A DNA stretch of 34,790 nt, taken from NCBI GenBank assembly GCA_017882125.1, contig JADGQC010000008.1, forward strand, positions 1 through 34,790, read 5' to 3'. The stretch is from Anaerolineales bacterium (GTDB lineage: Bacteria > Chloroflexota > Anaerolineae > Anaerolineales > Villigracilaceae). Under the pieces are notes generated by a model. That model searched no databases and was not told where the DNA came from. It worked only from the letters and a program-made list of their open reading frames with translations. Made by a program: the position numbers and the translations under genes. Below, one piece after another: positions 16,849 to 26,063 of this stretch; the first letter of the stretch is position 1; each line of letters opens with the position of its first letter.

Positions 16849-18189
16849 TTATTGCAGCTGAATATTTACAGACTCAGCCTTTATTTCCGCAGCTGAAGAT
16901 GTCTCAGACGGTGGAGGTTGATTACGGTTATGCTCGATATTTATAATCGCCGGAATGGAAAAGGCAACCAGGGTAATAATAATGCACAATCCTCCCCCAA
17001 TAAGGTACCAAATTCGAACTCCCAGCCAGTCTGAAATAGGCCCAGCCACCATCAAGCTGAGAGGCATCATAGCTGTGGCGCCGGCATTTATTAGGGAGAA
17101 GACACGTCCCTGCATATCCGGTTCGATCGCCGTCTGGAAAATTGCGGTCAATGGGCCATTGGCAAACACTTGAGTCACACCAATTACAAAGTTGGCTACG
17201 AGGATCAGGAGGAACAAATTGGATGGTGCAGCGCCAATCAGGATAACCCCCGCGCCGATGCCGATGACTCCAGTCAGAGAGGTGCTTATTTTCCTTTTAA
17301 ATCCACCCCAGGCGCTGAGTACCAATCCACCAGTAATGACACCCACCCCAAAGACGGTCTCCGTCCAACCAAGTTCAGCCACCCCTTTCCCGAATACTTT
17401 GGTAATTACCAAAGGGGTAAGAGAACTGCTGGGAATGAGCAAAAAATTGAGCATCATTGCCAACAGAATCAACCCGAGCAACCCCGGCCATTTCACCACA
17501 TAAGTGAAACCTTCACGCAGATCGTGCCAATAAGAAGTTTTATTTATCGAACCATTTGCCTGGGCGATCTGTCTGGGTGGATTGGGTATGGAAAGAACCA
17601 ATAATGGTAAAACCGCAAGAGCTGCCGTCCCAATGTCGATTGCCAGCACATTTTGCATGGGTAACAAACCAATGAGCAGTGCTCCAAGGGGTGGGGCAAA
17701 GATACTGAGCACGCCTTGAAGGGTCTGGTTCAACCCGGAGAGACGCGCCAAATGTTTTTTAGGTACCATCAGTGAAGTGGAAGCAGTCATGGCAGGACTG
17801 TGGAAGGCTCCACCGAGCGATCTAATTAACAAAATTAAATATACCTGCCAGACACTGACATTACCAGCCGCGAAAAGGAGAATAAGAACGCCCGTAGCGA
17901 CCGCAATTCCCGTGTCAGCGATGATCATTATGAGGCGCCGGTTCCAACGATCGACTAATGTACCAACGAAGGGACCCAGCAGGATTTGCGGGAGGAGGGC
18001 AACCAGCGTGGCAGTAGCCAATACGGTGGCTGAACCAGTTGTCTTTGTCATCCACCAAACCAATGCAAATTGAACCAATGCGGAACCGATCAGTGAGAAT
18101 GCCTGCCCGGTCCAGATTGTAAAGAATTTGGGTGCCCAGCGCTCTGGGGTGGGGGAAGAAGAAAAGGGGGTAAATTCAGAATTTTCCAT
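16849..18189 (-). CDS. MFS efflux transporter (MFS_3/EntS-like)
   Basis: 446 residues from ATG at 18189, with TGGA a few bases upstream; a TTG at 18201 would add four residues. It opens with FFTIWTGQAFSLIGSALVQF and continues through about twelve hydrophobic spans. LVDRWNRRLIMIIAD between spans 2 and 3 is the family's loop motif (D-R-x-x-R-R). The second half starts after a cytoplasmic loop near residue 205-215. This group includes exporters for siderophores and macrolides, driven by the proton gradient. A ribbon-helix-helix regulator lies 103 nt upstream on the same strand, which may control it. The last ~30 residues are a polar tail. Substrate cannot be deduced. Confidence 0.88.
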   Translation of the reverse strand: MENSEFTPFSSSPTPERWAPKFFTIWTGQAFSLIGSALVQFALVWWMTKTTGSATVLATATLVALLPQILLGPFVGTLVDRWNRRLIMIIADTGIAVATGVLILLFAAGNVSVWQVYLILLIRSLGGAFHSPAMTASTSLMVPKKHLARLSGLNQTLQGVLSIFAPPLGALLIGLLPMQNVLAIDIGTAALAVLPLLVLSIPNPPRQIAQANGSINKTSYWHDLREGFTYVVKWPGLLGLILLAMMLNFLLIPSSSLTPLVITKVFGKGVAELGWTETVFGVGVITGGLVLSAWGGFKRKISTSLTGVIGIGAGVILIGAAPSNLFLLILVANFVIGVTQVFANGPLTAIFQTAIEPDMQGRVFSLINAGATAMMPLSLMVAGPISDWLGVRIWYLIGGGLCIIITLVAFSIPAIINIEHNRNQPPPSETSSAAEIKAESVNIQLQ

Positions 18190-18292
18190 TATTATTTCCA
18201 ATTCTTAAGGGGGCTATTAATAGACCAAGCCATGAGAAATCATAACTAGATTTTTCGGGAATTTTTCTTCATATATTCAAAAAGCATCCAGA

Positions 18293-18679
18293 TCATTTTA
18301 TCCGATCGATAAGTGCAGCTTTGACCTCATCGCTGGCATGGAAAATGCCTCGCACTTGAATGGATTCGACGACTTCCTTTGCAAGCTGGGGGGAGATATC
18401 ATCAGCGAGATGCAGGTACCCTAGGATGGTCATCTTGACCTTCTCACCCTTTGACCGATATTTTTCCAGTGCAGCCTTGTTATAAATTATCGCTCCGATC
18501 ACATACGAATTGCGAGTCACCGACTGCTGGATTTCCAGATCGTGTTTATCCAGGAGGTTGCGGATGGCTGTTCGAATGAAATCGGTCCTGTTGGAGAAGA
18601 GACCTTCCTGAACAAGAAGATCAATCTTCCCAAGATCCACCGCTGACATATTAATTGTGATTTTTTCAGAATTTGGCAT
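18293..18679 (-). CDS. CopG-type ribbon-helix-helix transcriptional regulator
   Basis: 128 residues. The N-terminal ~45 residues (ITINMSAVDLGKIDLLV, then SNRTDFIRTAIRNLLDK) fit the ribbon-helix-helix DNA-binding fold: one beta strand followed by two helices with the N-cap turn at SNRT. The C-terminal ~80 residues do not match a domain I recognise; NikR-type metal-binding His/Cys residues are not obvious. AAGGAG precedes the ATG. Its promoter (18731-18758) and a 16-bp palindrome between promoter and start (18695-18710) suggest that it represses itself. The next gene on the strand is the MFS exporter, a plausible target. It could instead be half of a toxin-antitoxin pair, but no toxin gene is adjacent. 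Confidence 0.8.
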   Translation of the reverse strand: MPNSEKITINMSAVDLGKIDLLVQEGLFSNRTDFIRTAIRNLLDKHDLEIQQSVTRNSYVIGAIIYNKAALEKYRSKGEKVKMTILGYLHLADDISPQLAKEVVESIQVRGIFHASDEVKAALIDRIK

Positions 18680-18694
18680 AATGCACTCTCCTTA

Positions 18695-18720
18695 CCATCC
18701 ACATGGATGGCTTATGGATG
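18695..18720. promoter_or_regulatory. Palindromic operator candidate of the ribbon-helix-helix regulator
   Basis: CCATCC (18695-18700), ACAT, GGATGG (18705-18710) is a perfect 6+6 inverted repeat. A further GGATG at 18716-18720 lies 11 bp from the first, one helical turn. It sits between the predicted transcription start and the ribosome site of the regulator gene, a natural place for autorepression. Confidence 0.5.
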
Positions 18721-18730
18721 ATATTTTTGC

Positions 18731-18758
18731 ATTATAGCCAATTCGTTCGAGGTGTCTA
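18731..18758 (-). promoter_or_regulatory. Promoter of the ribbon-helix-helix regulator
   Basis: Read leftwards: TAGACA (18753-18758), 16-nt spacer, TATAAT (18731-18736). A perfect minus-10 box with a good minus-35; transcription would start near 18724. Confidence 0.7.
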
Positions 18759-19138
18759 GAGGATAAACATCTATTTACCGCCCTTCAGGATGACATAGAA
18801 CTCGTACGGGGAGAATTTTCCCATTGATCACCTTACTGGGAAGCAGAAATCATACGAAAAAATATATACACAATGAATGAAACGTCATAGGAAACAGAGA
18901 GGGATTTTGCGGAGGTGATAGAGATATAATCGCCCTGTATCTTTACGGGTAAGTTGAGAATTTGTATCAAAAAAACTTGCATGCAATCGCGTTGCCCTGG
19001 AAAACCGATATAGCCTGAATCCAAACAATAGCGTTAATCAGATCCAACCTGCCGGAAATGTTGCGCTACTTGAACCCGGTTTCCAGCCGGTCGGGTCCAC
19101 CGGAACCATTTGAATAATAAGAAAAGGATCTTTGACTA
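18759..19138. other. Intergenic stretch before purB
   Basis: No gene recognised. Short open frames lack ribosome sites and protein-like composition. A TATAAT near 18924 could be a rightward minus-10 box for purB but has no good partner. Between about 19072 and 19106 several CCGG strings could fold in the purB leader, possibly an attenuator; I cannot identify a known riboswitch. Confidence 0.45.
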
Positions 19139-20539
19139 ATGCCCGATTTCGAAAATTACCTCTCTCCTTTCTCCTGGCGCTACGGCAGCGTCGAAATGCG
19201 AAGCCTTTGGAGTGAATCCAACAAGCGTTTGATATGGAGACAGCTTTGGGTGGCATTAGCGGAAGTCCAGTGCGAATTTGGACTAGTAAAACCCGAGCAG
19301 GTCACAGACTTGCGACAACATATGGCTGAAATCAATATTCCACATGCGCTGGAAATCGAGGCCGAAATTCAACACGACCTGATGGCCGAACTAAAAACAT
19401 TTGCAGGCCAAAGCCCGATTGGCGGCGGGATCCTGCATTATGGAGCCACGTCATCGGATATCGAAGATAATACCGATGCCCTACGCCTGCGAGCTGGACT
19501 TGAGATCCTACTCAGAAGTCTGTCGACCCTTTTGGAGAGTATGGTCGCGCTTATTACAAAATGGGCCGATATCCCAGTGATGGCTTATACCCACCTACAA
19601 CCAGCCGAACCAACGACTCTTGGTTACCGACTGGCGCTCTATGGACAGGATTTATTGCATGATTACCAACTAATCATTGACCTGGTAAATGGAATTATGG
19701 GGAAAGGATTCAAAGGCGCCGTTGGTACTTCGGCGGCTTATGCTGAAATCCTCGGCATAGAAAACCTAACTGAATTCGAAATTAAGCTATCGCAAAAACT
19801 GGACCTGAGATTTTATTCGATTGCTTCACAGGTATATCCCCGAAAACAGGATTACGATATTGTTTCAGCACTGGCAGGATTAGGTGCTTCACTCCATAAG
19901 CTAGCCTTCGATATTCGCCTTTTGCAATCCCCATCCATTGGCGAGCTCGCCGAACCGTTTGGAGAGAGTCAGATCGGGTCATCGGCCATGCCGTTCAAAC
20001 GCAATCCAATCCAGTCGGAAAAAATAAATTCCCTGGCGCGCTACCTGGCAACACTGCCGCGCATTGCTTGGGATAATGCAGCAAATTCGCTCCTTGAGCG
20101 GACCCTGGACGATTCTGCCAACCGAAGGATCCTGCTCCCCGAAGCTTGTCTCACGGCAGACGAAATGCTTCTGACTGCAAACAAGATTATCTCCAACCTG
20201 CAAATTGACGAGGCTGCGATTGCTCGAAACCTTGCCACTTATGGACCTTTCGCAGCAACTGAGAGGTTGCTAATGGTGTTAGTCAAGGCTGGGGCAGATC
20301 GACAGGAGATGCACGCCTGTTTACGTTCGCATGCATTAAAGGCCTGGCAGACTCTTGAGCTGGGCGTCGATAACCCGCTAATTGAAGACATTTGCATGGA
20401 CGCTAAATTTGCAGAATACCTGTCAAACCAAGATATTCGGCAATTAATGGAAGCGAAATCACAAATTGGGGATGCACCGGAGAGGGCGCGACGACTGGCA
20501 AATGAGATCAAGGAGATTGTTAATATTAAATCGCGATAA
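19139..20539 (+). CDS. purB: Adenylosuccinate lyase
   Basis: 466 residues, normal length for PurB. The enzyme removes fumarate from SAICAR and from adenylosuccinate in purine synthesis, in the cytoplasm. The three conserved stretches of the fumarase/aspartase superfamily are present: HYGATSSDIEDN (100-111), YTHLQPAEPTTLG (150-162, with the catalytic T-H) and GSSAMPFKRNP (280-290), the signature loop holding the catalytic serine. The whole protein looks intact. AAGGA stands about 10 nt before the ATG. It stands alone; no other purine gene is in the window. Confusion with 3-carboxymuconate cycloisomerase or argininosuccinate lyase is unlikely given the loop sequence and the R-Y-G opening. Confidence 0.96.
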   Translation: MPDFENYLSPFSWRYGSVEMRSLWSESNKRLIWRQLWVALAEVQCEFGLVKPEQVTDLRQHMAEINIPHALEIEAEIQHDLMAELKTFAGQSPIGGGILHYGATSSDIEDNTDALRLRAGLEILLRSLSTLLESMVALITKWADIPVMAYTHLQPAEPTTLGYRLALYGQDLLHDYQLIIDLVNGIMGKGFKGAVGTSAAYAEILGIENLTEFEIKLSQKLDLRFYSIASQVYPRKQDYDIVSALAGLGASLHKLAFDIRLLQSPSIGELAEPFGESQIGSSAMPFKRNPIQSEKINSLARYLATLPRIAWDNAANSLLERTLDDSANRRILLPEACLTADEMLLTANKIISNLQIDEAAIARNLATYGPFAATERLLMVLVKAGADRQEMHACLRSHALKAWQTLELGVDNPLIEDICMDAKFAEYLSNQDIRQLMEAKSQIGDAPERARRLANEIKEIVNIKSR

Positions 20540-20571
20540 AAGACAGAACCGTCCAGTGGGCTGTTCTATCA

Positions 20572-20712
20572 TTAATGGGAAGTTTTAGTCTTTGCCGCTG
20601 CAGATCGTGGGGAAGAATCCGGGTATGATTGGCCAGGTAGAAGCGGAATGATACTCAAAACGATGAATAACACAGACAAGATCAGAATGACAATAATCGT
20701 GAACGGGGACAT
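20572..20712 (-). CDS. 46-residue single-span membrane protein
   Basis: I place the start at ATG 20712, where AAGGAG lies 7 nt upstream; the frame is open for 25 more codons but they look non-coding. The product begins MSPFTIIVILILSVLFIVLS, a clear membrane span, and ends in a polar, Ser/Lys-rich tail of about 20 residues. No family recognised. It lies tail to tail with purB and upstream of nothing on its own strand, so it seems a single-gene unit. Confidence 0.6.
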   Translation of the reverse strand: MSPFTIIVILILSVLFIVLSIIPLLPGQSYPDSSPRSAAAKTKTSH

Positions 20713-20950
20713 ATGGTTCTCCTTGCAATTGGATACATATACCTGTACGCTTAAATCTCGGTTTTGGTTTCCTGAATAATTAAACACGTTCAGCTGCGAT
20801 TCGTTGCTTACAGGAATCGTACAAAAAGCGTACTGTCTATCGCGAGTGCGATTGAAGTGAATATTTGGACAAAGCAGTGCTATTTACGAATTTGTGTACC
20901 GGGTTATAAAGAGAGTCAAGCCGGAAATACCCAGCCAACTCTTTTCAACA

Positions 20951-20969
20951 CCCAACTCAACGAGTTGGG
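20951..20969 (-). terminator. Hairpin after the FprA-like reductase gene
   Basis: CCCAACTC (20951-20958) and GAGTTGGG (20962-20969) form an 8-bp stem with a 3-nt loop, 12 nt past the stop codon. The T-run that should follow on the minus strand is poor, so it is a weak or protein-assisted terminator. Confidence 0.4.
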
Positions 20970-20981
20970 AAAGGTTCAGCT

Positions 20982-22316
20982 TCAAAATCCCATCGCGGTG
21001 AACATCTCATCGTTTGTCGGGAATTTGTATTCTTCAACACCCCGCGTCTGCGCCTCTGTTTTTTCAACCTCTTCCAACTTGGCCAAATGGGGTTTATCCA
21101 CGAGTTGTTCATGTGTTTCAGCCAGGCGTTGCTCGAATTTCTCCAAAACATTTTCCAAGTCACGCATGGGCGGTTGAGTTTCCAAATATGCCAGCATTGC
21201 TTCCGCCGCATTCTCGCCATCTTTGCGGGCATATCCGACCAAGCCGGTGCTCGCCTGTCGAGCCCAACCGGCCAGGAATACTCGCTCCATCGGCAAATTT
21301 GAATCCGGGTTGAAAGCTTCATAGGATAAATTGTCCACAGGGTAACGCGGAACCTTTATAGTCACATAAGAATCGTTGTATATGGGAACACAAAAATCCT
21401 TATCCACGGTATCCCCTATGGCGAAAATAATCGTGTCAGCGTCGACTTGTCGGGTGTTGCCAGTGCCGCGTGCTTTGACATTACCATCAGCAGCCACGAG
21501 GGTATTTTCCTCAACTTTGAGCCCTGATACGCCATTGATCCAATCACCAGTTACCCTTACCGGAGTTGCCAGGAATTCGAAGCGGAAGCTCGTTTGGGAG
21601 ATGGGCGGAAGTGCCTTGGGTAATGCATCAGAAAATGCTGCTTTAGCTGCAACCGGATCCTGCCCTGCAGACTGCATGATTGAAGCCACGCGGGCAAATT
21701 CCGCATCCAGCAAAGGCAAATCAAGGTTGGAGGCCACGCTTTCCATTTCCTTGCGAGTAAATTTCACATCGGCCGGACCACGCCGGACGACCGCAACCAC
21801 TTCATCCGCTTTACAAACACGGATGAGGTAGTGGGCAACATCCATCATCACATTTCCAGCGCCAACAATAACAACACGCTTGCCGAGTAAATATTTTTTT
21901 TCACTAAATGGAGGTAACAAGTTGTAGTGAAACACTATATTTTTTGCGTGATAAACACCGGGAAGGTTTTCTCCCGGCAGACGGAGCCACTTTGTCCCCT
22001 GAGCGCCAGTGGTTACAAGTACAGCCTGGAAACCTGATTCAAGCAGATCCTCCAGAACGATATTCCCCCCACAACAAACAGTCACATTCCCATAATAATC
22101 GATTCGTGGATTGGATAAGATCAGTTTAAACTGGTTGCGCAAACCAAGTTTCATTTTGTATTTGTCCCAATAAATCCCATACTCGGCAAGTCCGCCTGGT
22201 TTAATATCCCGATTGAACAGCACCACGCGCGCCCCACCTTCAGCCAACTTTCTGGCGGCGAACAAGCCAGCAGGTCCGGCACCAATGACTGCCACCATCC
22301 ATTTTAAATCAACCAT
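20982..22316 (-). CDS. FAD-dependent ferredoxin-NADP reductase, adrenodoxin-reductase type (FprA-like)
   Basis: 444 residues; AGGAG lies 7 nt before the ATG. VIGAGPAGLFAARKL (10-24) is the FAD fold, GGLAEYGI (41-48) matches the adrenodoxin-reductase/FprA signature, and VVIVGAGNVMMDVAHYL (148-164) with VRRGPADVKFTRKE (177-190) is the NADP fold and basic loop of that family. These enzymes move electrons between NADPH and ferredoxins. GltD-like enzymes are the next closest possibility, but the VRRGP..FT stretch favours FprA. The last ~50 residues, from about 395, are a charged, helix-rich extension (EKFEQRLAETHEQLVDK and on) not expected in FprA, perhaps a docking or dimer helix. A role in the same redox network as the upstream ferredoxin cluster is inference. 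Confidence 0.82.
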   Translation of the reverse strand: MVDLKWMVAVIGAGPAGLFAARKLAEGGARVVLFNRDIKPGGLAEYGIYWDKYKMKLGLRNQFKLILSNPRIDYYGNVTVCCGGNIVLEDLLESGFQAVLVTTGAQGTKWLRLPGENLPGVYHAKNIVFHYNLLPPFSEKKYLLGKRVVIVGAGNVMMDVAHYLIRVCKADEVVAVVRRGPADVKFTRKEMESVASNLDLPLLDAEFARVASIMQSAGQDPVAAKAAFSDALPKALPPISQTSFRFEFLATPVRVTGDWINGVSGLKVEENTLVAADGNVKARGTGNTRQVDADTIIFAIGDTVDKDFCVPIYNDSYVTIKVPRYPVDNLSYEAFNPDSNLPMERVFLAGWARQASTGLVGYARKDGENAAEAMLAYLETQPPMRDLENVLEKFEQRLAETHEQLVDKPHLAKLEEVEKTEAQTRGVEEYKFPTNDEMFTAMGF

Positions 22317-22463
22317 CCATGATCTCCTGATAAGAATGAAGGAATTATAGCCGTTGGTTAACTGACAGGCAAGAAAAAAGTTGTTGCAAAATTTCGCCTC
22401 TCAAAACTCCCGATTTCTCAAACTCTATGCTATATTTATATATATATCAGGAGGAACAAAACC

Positions 22464-23459
22464 ATGTCTTCATTAAATGTCAACGATTCACCCGAAGAGG
22501 ATCAAAACAAACCGGAACCTGATGAGGAATCCCAACCAGCATTTGAACCAAAGCGGATCATCCATCTCTCCAAGCCACTCACCAACATCGGTGAGAAGCC
22601 CTCATGGCTCGGGACAATTTTCCGACATAAAATCGACTCGGATTCCATGGATAATGATGAAGATGAAGACGAAGGCGAAGGCGAGGACGTACCAACCATT
22701 CAGCCCGATCCATATTCCGAGCCTAGCGAACCCGAAAGCACTCCAACGCGCGGCGACCGAACAATTCCAGATCTATCAGACAAAAAAATCAACCCGGGTC
22801 TGCGGTTGCGCGCCCTATTATCAGGCGGAAAAAAACCCCCTGCTCAAGTCCCTGAGAGTGAAACCCAGCCACCCACCAAGCAGACCGGACCGCGTCTCGT
22901 ATATTTGTATTTCGCAGTGGGGATATCACTCCTTGCAAACGCCATCCTGGTGATTGCACTTATTATGATGTCTGGCCGAATTAATTCCTTAAAGACGAAT
23001 ATGAACGGCCTGCTCAGTGGACTCTATGGAAATTTCAACGGATTGGACACCGCCAGCATCAGCACAACCATTACCGTGCAAACGCAGGTCCCGATGAATT
23101 TCACTCTACCGATCCAGCAAAACACGGATGTGTTGCTCACAGAAAACCTTGCCATCCCGCATGCCTATGTAGTCATCAACTCAGGCGGGCTCTCTATCAA
23201 TGCACCAGCAAGTATCACCCTGCCAGCCGGAACAAACCTGCCGGTGGCTCTGAATGTTGCTGTTCCCGTCCAGGTGAGCATTCCGCTGACATTGCAGATC
23301 CCCGTGAACATTCCCCTTTCCCAGACCGGTTTACATCAACCGTTAATCGGCTTGCAGGAGACCGTCCGATCGTATTATTGTCAGATCGATAAGAATGCCC
23401 AGGATTCTCAAGGCATTTACCTATGCCAAAACAGTAATAATTCCACGCCCACTCCATAA
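22464..23459 (+). CDS. Acidic single-span membrane protein, unknown function
   Basis: 331 residues; AGGAGGA stands 7 nt before the ATG. Residues 1-143 are polar and disordered-looking, with a Glu/Asp run (62-75) and many prolines. One membrane span lies at about 145-169. The remaining 160 residues, presumably outside the cell, are rich in short hydrophobic/proline strands (LPVALNVAVPVQ, then IPLTLQIPVNIPL at 273-285) that suggest a beta-rich stalk or adhesin-like fold, and contain two cysteines (C306, C321) that could form a disulfide. It ends 3 nt before the first M16 peptidase gene, so they form an operon; it may be a scaffold or substrate for the peptidases. No family recognised. Confidence 0.72.
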   Translation: MSSLNVNDSPEEDQNKPEPDEESQPAFEPKRIIHLSKPLTNIGEKPSWLGTIFRHKIDSDSMDNDEDEDEGEGEDVPTIQPDPYSEPSEPESTPTRGDRTIPDLSDKKINPGLRLRALLSGGKKPPAQVPESETQPPTKQTGPRLVYLYFAVGISLLANAILVIALIMMSGRINSLKTNMNGLLSGLYGNFNGLDTASISTTITVQTQVPMNFTLPIQQNTDVLLTENLAIPHAYVVINSGGLSINAPASITLPAGTNLPVALNVAVPVQVSIPLTLQIPVNIPLSQTGLHQPLIGLQETVRSYYCQIDKNAQDSQGIYLCQNSNNSTPTP

Positions 23460-23462
23460 CCG

Positions 23463-24755
23463 ATGACCAAAATTTACAGTAAGACGATCCTGGAAAATGG
23501 TCTTAATGTGCTGTTAAAAGAAATCCATACTGCACCGCTGGTCAGTTCCTGGATCTGGTACCGGGTGGGATCGCGTGATGAAATTACCGGTCACACCGGT
23601 ATCTCGCATTGGTGCGAGCATATGCAATTCAAGGGGACTCCTAATTTCCCATCCAACTTATTAGAGCGTGCAGTCGCCAGGGATGGCGGCATGTGGAATG
23701 CGTTCACCTATTTCGACTGGACAACCTTTTTCGAGACCATGCCTGCTGACAAGATCGACCTCGGGCTGCGAATTGAAGCCGACCGGATGATCAACAGCGT
23801 GTTCGACGAAAAAGAAATTGCATCCGAGCGGACAGTCGTCATTTCCGAACGGGAAGGGAGTGAAAACGATCCTTCATTCCTATTGGGAGAGGCCGTCCAG
23901 AATGCAGCCTTCCGCACGCATCCATATCACCACGAAATCATCGGTGACCTGCCAGACTTAAAGTCGATGAGCCGTGACGATCTTTACAATCATTACCGGA
24001 CATTCTACGCACCCAATAATGCCATTTTAAGCGTTGCGGGAGATTTCAAAACGACAGAAATGCTAGCAAATATCCGGGATATCTATGGCAAAATTCCCAT
24101 GGGGGCCGCTCCACCCCGGATAACCCGCCCAGAACCCGCAGCGATTGGAGAACATCGGTTGACAGTGGAAGGACCAGGGGAGACCACTTACCTGGATATT
24201 TCCTTCCATGCCCCGGCAGCCAATGATTTGGAATTCTTCCCGGTCACCGTGTTAAACAGCCTCCTGGCGGGACCGAGTAGTTTAAACATGTTTGGCGGTG
24301 GGGGTACTTCGAACAAAACATCGCGCCTTTATCGAGCCCTGGTGGAAAAAGAACTGGCGGTGTCTGTCGGCGGCGGGTTGGCAGCAACAGCTGATCCATT
24401 CTTGTACAGCGTTGTCATTACGCTAAACCCAAAACGAAAACCGGAAGAAGCGCTGGCTGCCTTCGATGTTGAAATCAAGCGCCTCCAGGACGAGCTCATC
24501 CCGCTGAACGAAATCACACGTGCCATCAAACAAGCACGCGCTTTATTTGCTTATGGTTCTGAGAACATTACGAACCAGGCATTCTGGCTGGGACACGCAG
24601 AAATGTTCGCAGGGTATGATTGGTTCCTGACCTACCTGGATAAACTCGCAAAAGTCACTCCCGCTGAGTTACAAAAAATTGCCCGGAAATATTTCCGTCC
24701 CCAAAACCGGGTAGTAGGCACCTATATCCCAAGAGGTGAAGAGGTGCGAGTATGA
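23463..24755 (+). CDS. M16 family zinc peptidase, catalytic subunit
   Basis: 430 residues, the length of bacterial M16B peptidases. The inverted zinc motif HXXEH is present as HWCEH (49-53), inside GISHWCEHMQFKGT, and the third ligand is probably E129 in VVISERE, about 75 residues later as the family requires. Related enzymes (processing-peptidase-like) cut small peptides inside a closed two-subunit clamshell. The following gene encodes the non-catalytic partner, with ATGA overlap at 24752-24755. The gene lies 3 nt after a membrane-protein gene. Location is probably cytoplasmic, as no signal peptide is seen. Substrate unknown. Confidence 0.92.
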   Translation: MTKIYSKTILENGLNVLLKEIHTAPLVSSWIWYRVGSRDEITGHTGISHWCEHMQFKGTPNFPSNLLERAVARDGGMWNAFTYFDWTTFFETMPADKIDLGLRIEADRMINSVFDEKEIASERTVVISEREGSENDPSFLLGEAVQNAAFRTHPYHHEIIGDLPDLKSMSRDDLYNHYRTFYAPNNAILSVAGDFKTTEMLANIRDIYGKIPMGAAPPRITRPEPAAIGEHRLTVEGPGETTYLDISFHAPAANDLEFFPVTVLNSLLAGPSSLNMFGGGGTSNKTSRLYRALVEKELAVSVGGGLAATADPFLYSVVITLNPKRKPEEALAAFDVEIKRLQDELIPLNEITRAIKQARALFAYGSENITNQAFWLGHAEMFAGYDWFLTYLDKLAKVTPAELQKIARKYFRPQNRVVGTYIPRGEEVRV

Positions 24756-26026
24756 AAGCAATTTTCCAGCACTCTCTTCCAGGTCCAGACGATATAACCA
24801 GGGACATCCTCCCGAATGGGATTACAGTGCTTGCACGCACAAACTTCAACAGCCCGTCGGTGGTCATCGGCGGGTACCTCCCGTGCGGCAGCCTGTTCGA
24901 CACAGACGATAAACTAGGCCTTGCAGACTTCACAGCAAGCGGTTTGCTGCGGGGCAGTGAGAAGCGGGATTTTCAAAAAATCTTCGATGAGCTCGAATCT
25001 GCAGGTGCCAGCCTGTCCTTCAGCGCGGGAGGTCATACTGCGGGGTTTTCTGGCCGCTGCCTTGCTGAGGACCTGCCACTCCTGCTTGAACTTCTGGCGG
25101 ATGCCCTGCGCCGACCAGTCTTTCCGAAAGAACAAGTGGAACGGCTACGCGCGCAATCGCTAACCGGATTGTCCATACGAGGCCAGGATACTGCAGGAAT
25201 GGCTTCCCTGACGTTTGACCAGATCGTTTTCGAAGGTCATCCATATGCCCGTCCAGATGACGGATGGCCTGAGACAATCAAAGCCATTAAGCGAAATGAC
25301 CTCGCAGACTTTCACCAAACTCATTATGGGCCACGCGGCCTAGTTCTGGCAATCGTCGGATCGGTGGATCCGAAAACCATCGCCATACAAGTTACCAAAG
25401 AGTTGGGTGACTGGACCAACTCATCACAGCCAGAAATCCCGGCATTGCCTGCACTCAAACCTTTGAAAAGGATCGTCACGCGCAAGGTCAAAATCCCAGG
25501 CAAGTCCCAATCGGACCTGGTCATAGGAACCTCTGGTCCCCGCCGCAAAGATCCCGAATTTATGCCTGCCTCACTGGGGAATTCGGTTCTTGGTCAATTT
25601 GGCATGGCGGGGCGAATCGGGGAAGTTGTTCGTGAAAAATCTGGCCTGGCATACTATGCCTCGTCATCTCTAAGCGCAGGAATCGGGCCGGGATCATGGG
25701 ATGTAAGCGCAGGGGTCAATCCAGCAAACGTTCAAAAGGCGCGTGATCTTATCTGCAAAGAAATTGAACGCTTTGTCGAGAAGGGTGTGACTATACAGGA
25801 ATTATCAGACAGCCAATCCAATTTTGTCGGCCGGCTGCCACTCTCTTTGGAATCCAATGCCGGAGTGGTTGGTGCACTGCTGAATATTGAACGTTTTGAC
25901 CTAGGATTGGATTATTACCGCCGTTACCCGAACCTAGTCCAGTCGGTTACACCAGAAGAAGTATTATCAGCAGCTAAAAAATACTTGCATCCTGATAGAC
26001 TGGCAGTGGCAATTGCAGGATCATGA
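24752..26026 (+). CDS. M16 family peptidase-like protein, non-catalytic partner subunit
   Basis: 424 residues with overall M16 architecture, but where the zinc motif should be it reads GLADFTASGLLRG, so HXXEH is absent and no zinc can bind. It keeps the R...GLAYY element (REKSGLAYYASS, around residue 290), which in M16 heterodimers shapes the substrate pocket opposite the active subunit. With the catalytic subunit encoded just upstream and overlapping by four bases, the two should form a heterodimer like the alpha/beta mitochondrial processing peptidase or the two-subunit bacterial enzymes. Start chosen at the ATGA overlap. Confidence 0.9.
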   Translation: MKAIFQHSLPGPDDITRDILPNGITVLARTNFNSPSVVIGGYLPCGSLFDTDDKLGLADFTASGLLRGSEKRDFQKIFDELESAGASLSFSAGGHTAGFSGRCLAEDLPLLLELLADALRRPVFPKEQVERLRAQSLTGLSIRGQDTAGMASLTFDQIVFEGHPYARPDDGWPETIKAIKRNDLADFHQTHYGPRGLVLAIVGSVDPKTIAIQVTKELGDWTNSSQPEIPALPALKPLKRIVTRKVKIPGKSQSDLVIGTSGPRRKDPEFMPASLGNSVLGQFGMAGRIGEVVREKSGLAYYASSSLSAGIGPGSWDVSAGVNPANVQKARDLICKEIERFVEKGVTIQELSDSQSNFVGRLPLSLESNAGVVGALLNIERFDLGLDYYRRYPNLVQSVTPEEVLSAAKKYLHPDRLAVAIAGS

Positions 26027-26063
26027 GAAGATATTTTGTGACATTCTCCTTAACAAGCCACGA

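Noticed and set aside
20545-20572. AGAAC...GTTCT near the purB end as another SOS box
   Set aside because: The half-sites are 13 nt apart, not 4, and lie behind a gene; better seen as a weak hairpin between convergent genes.
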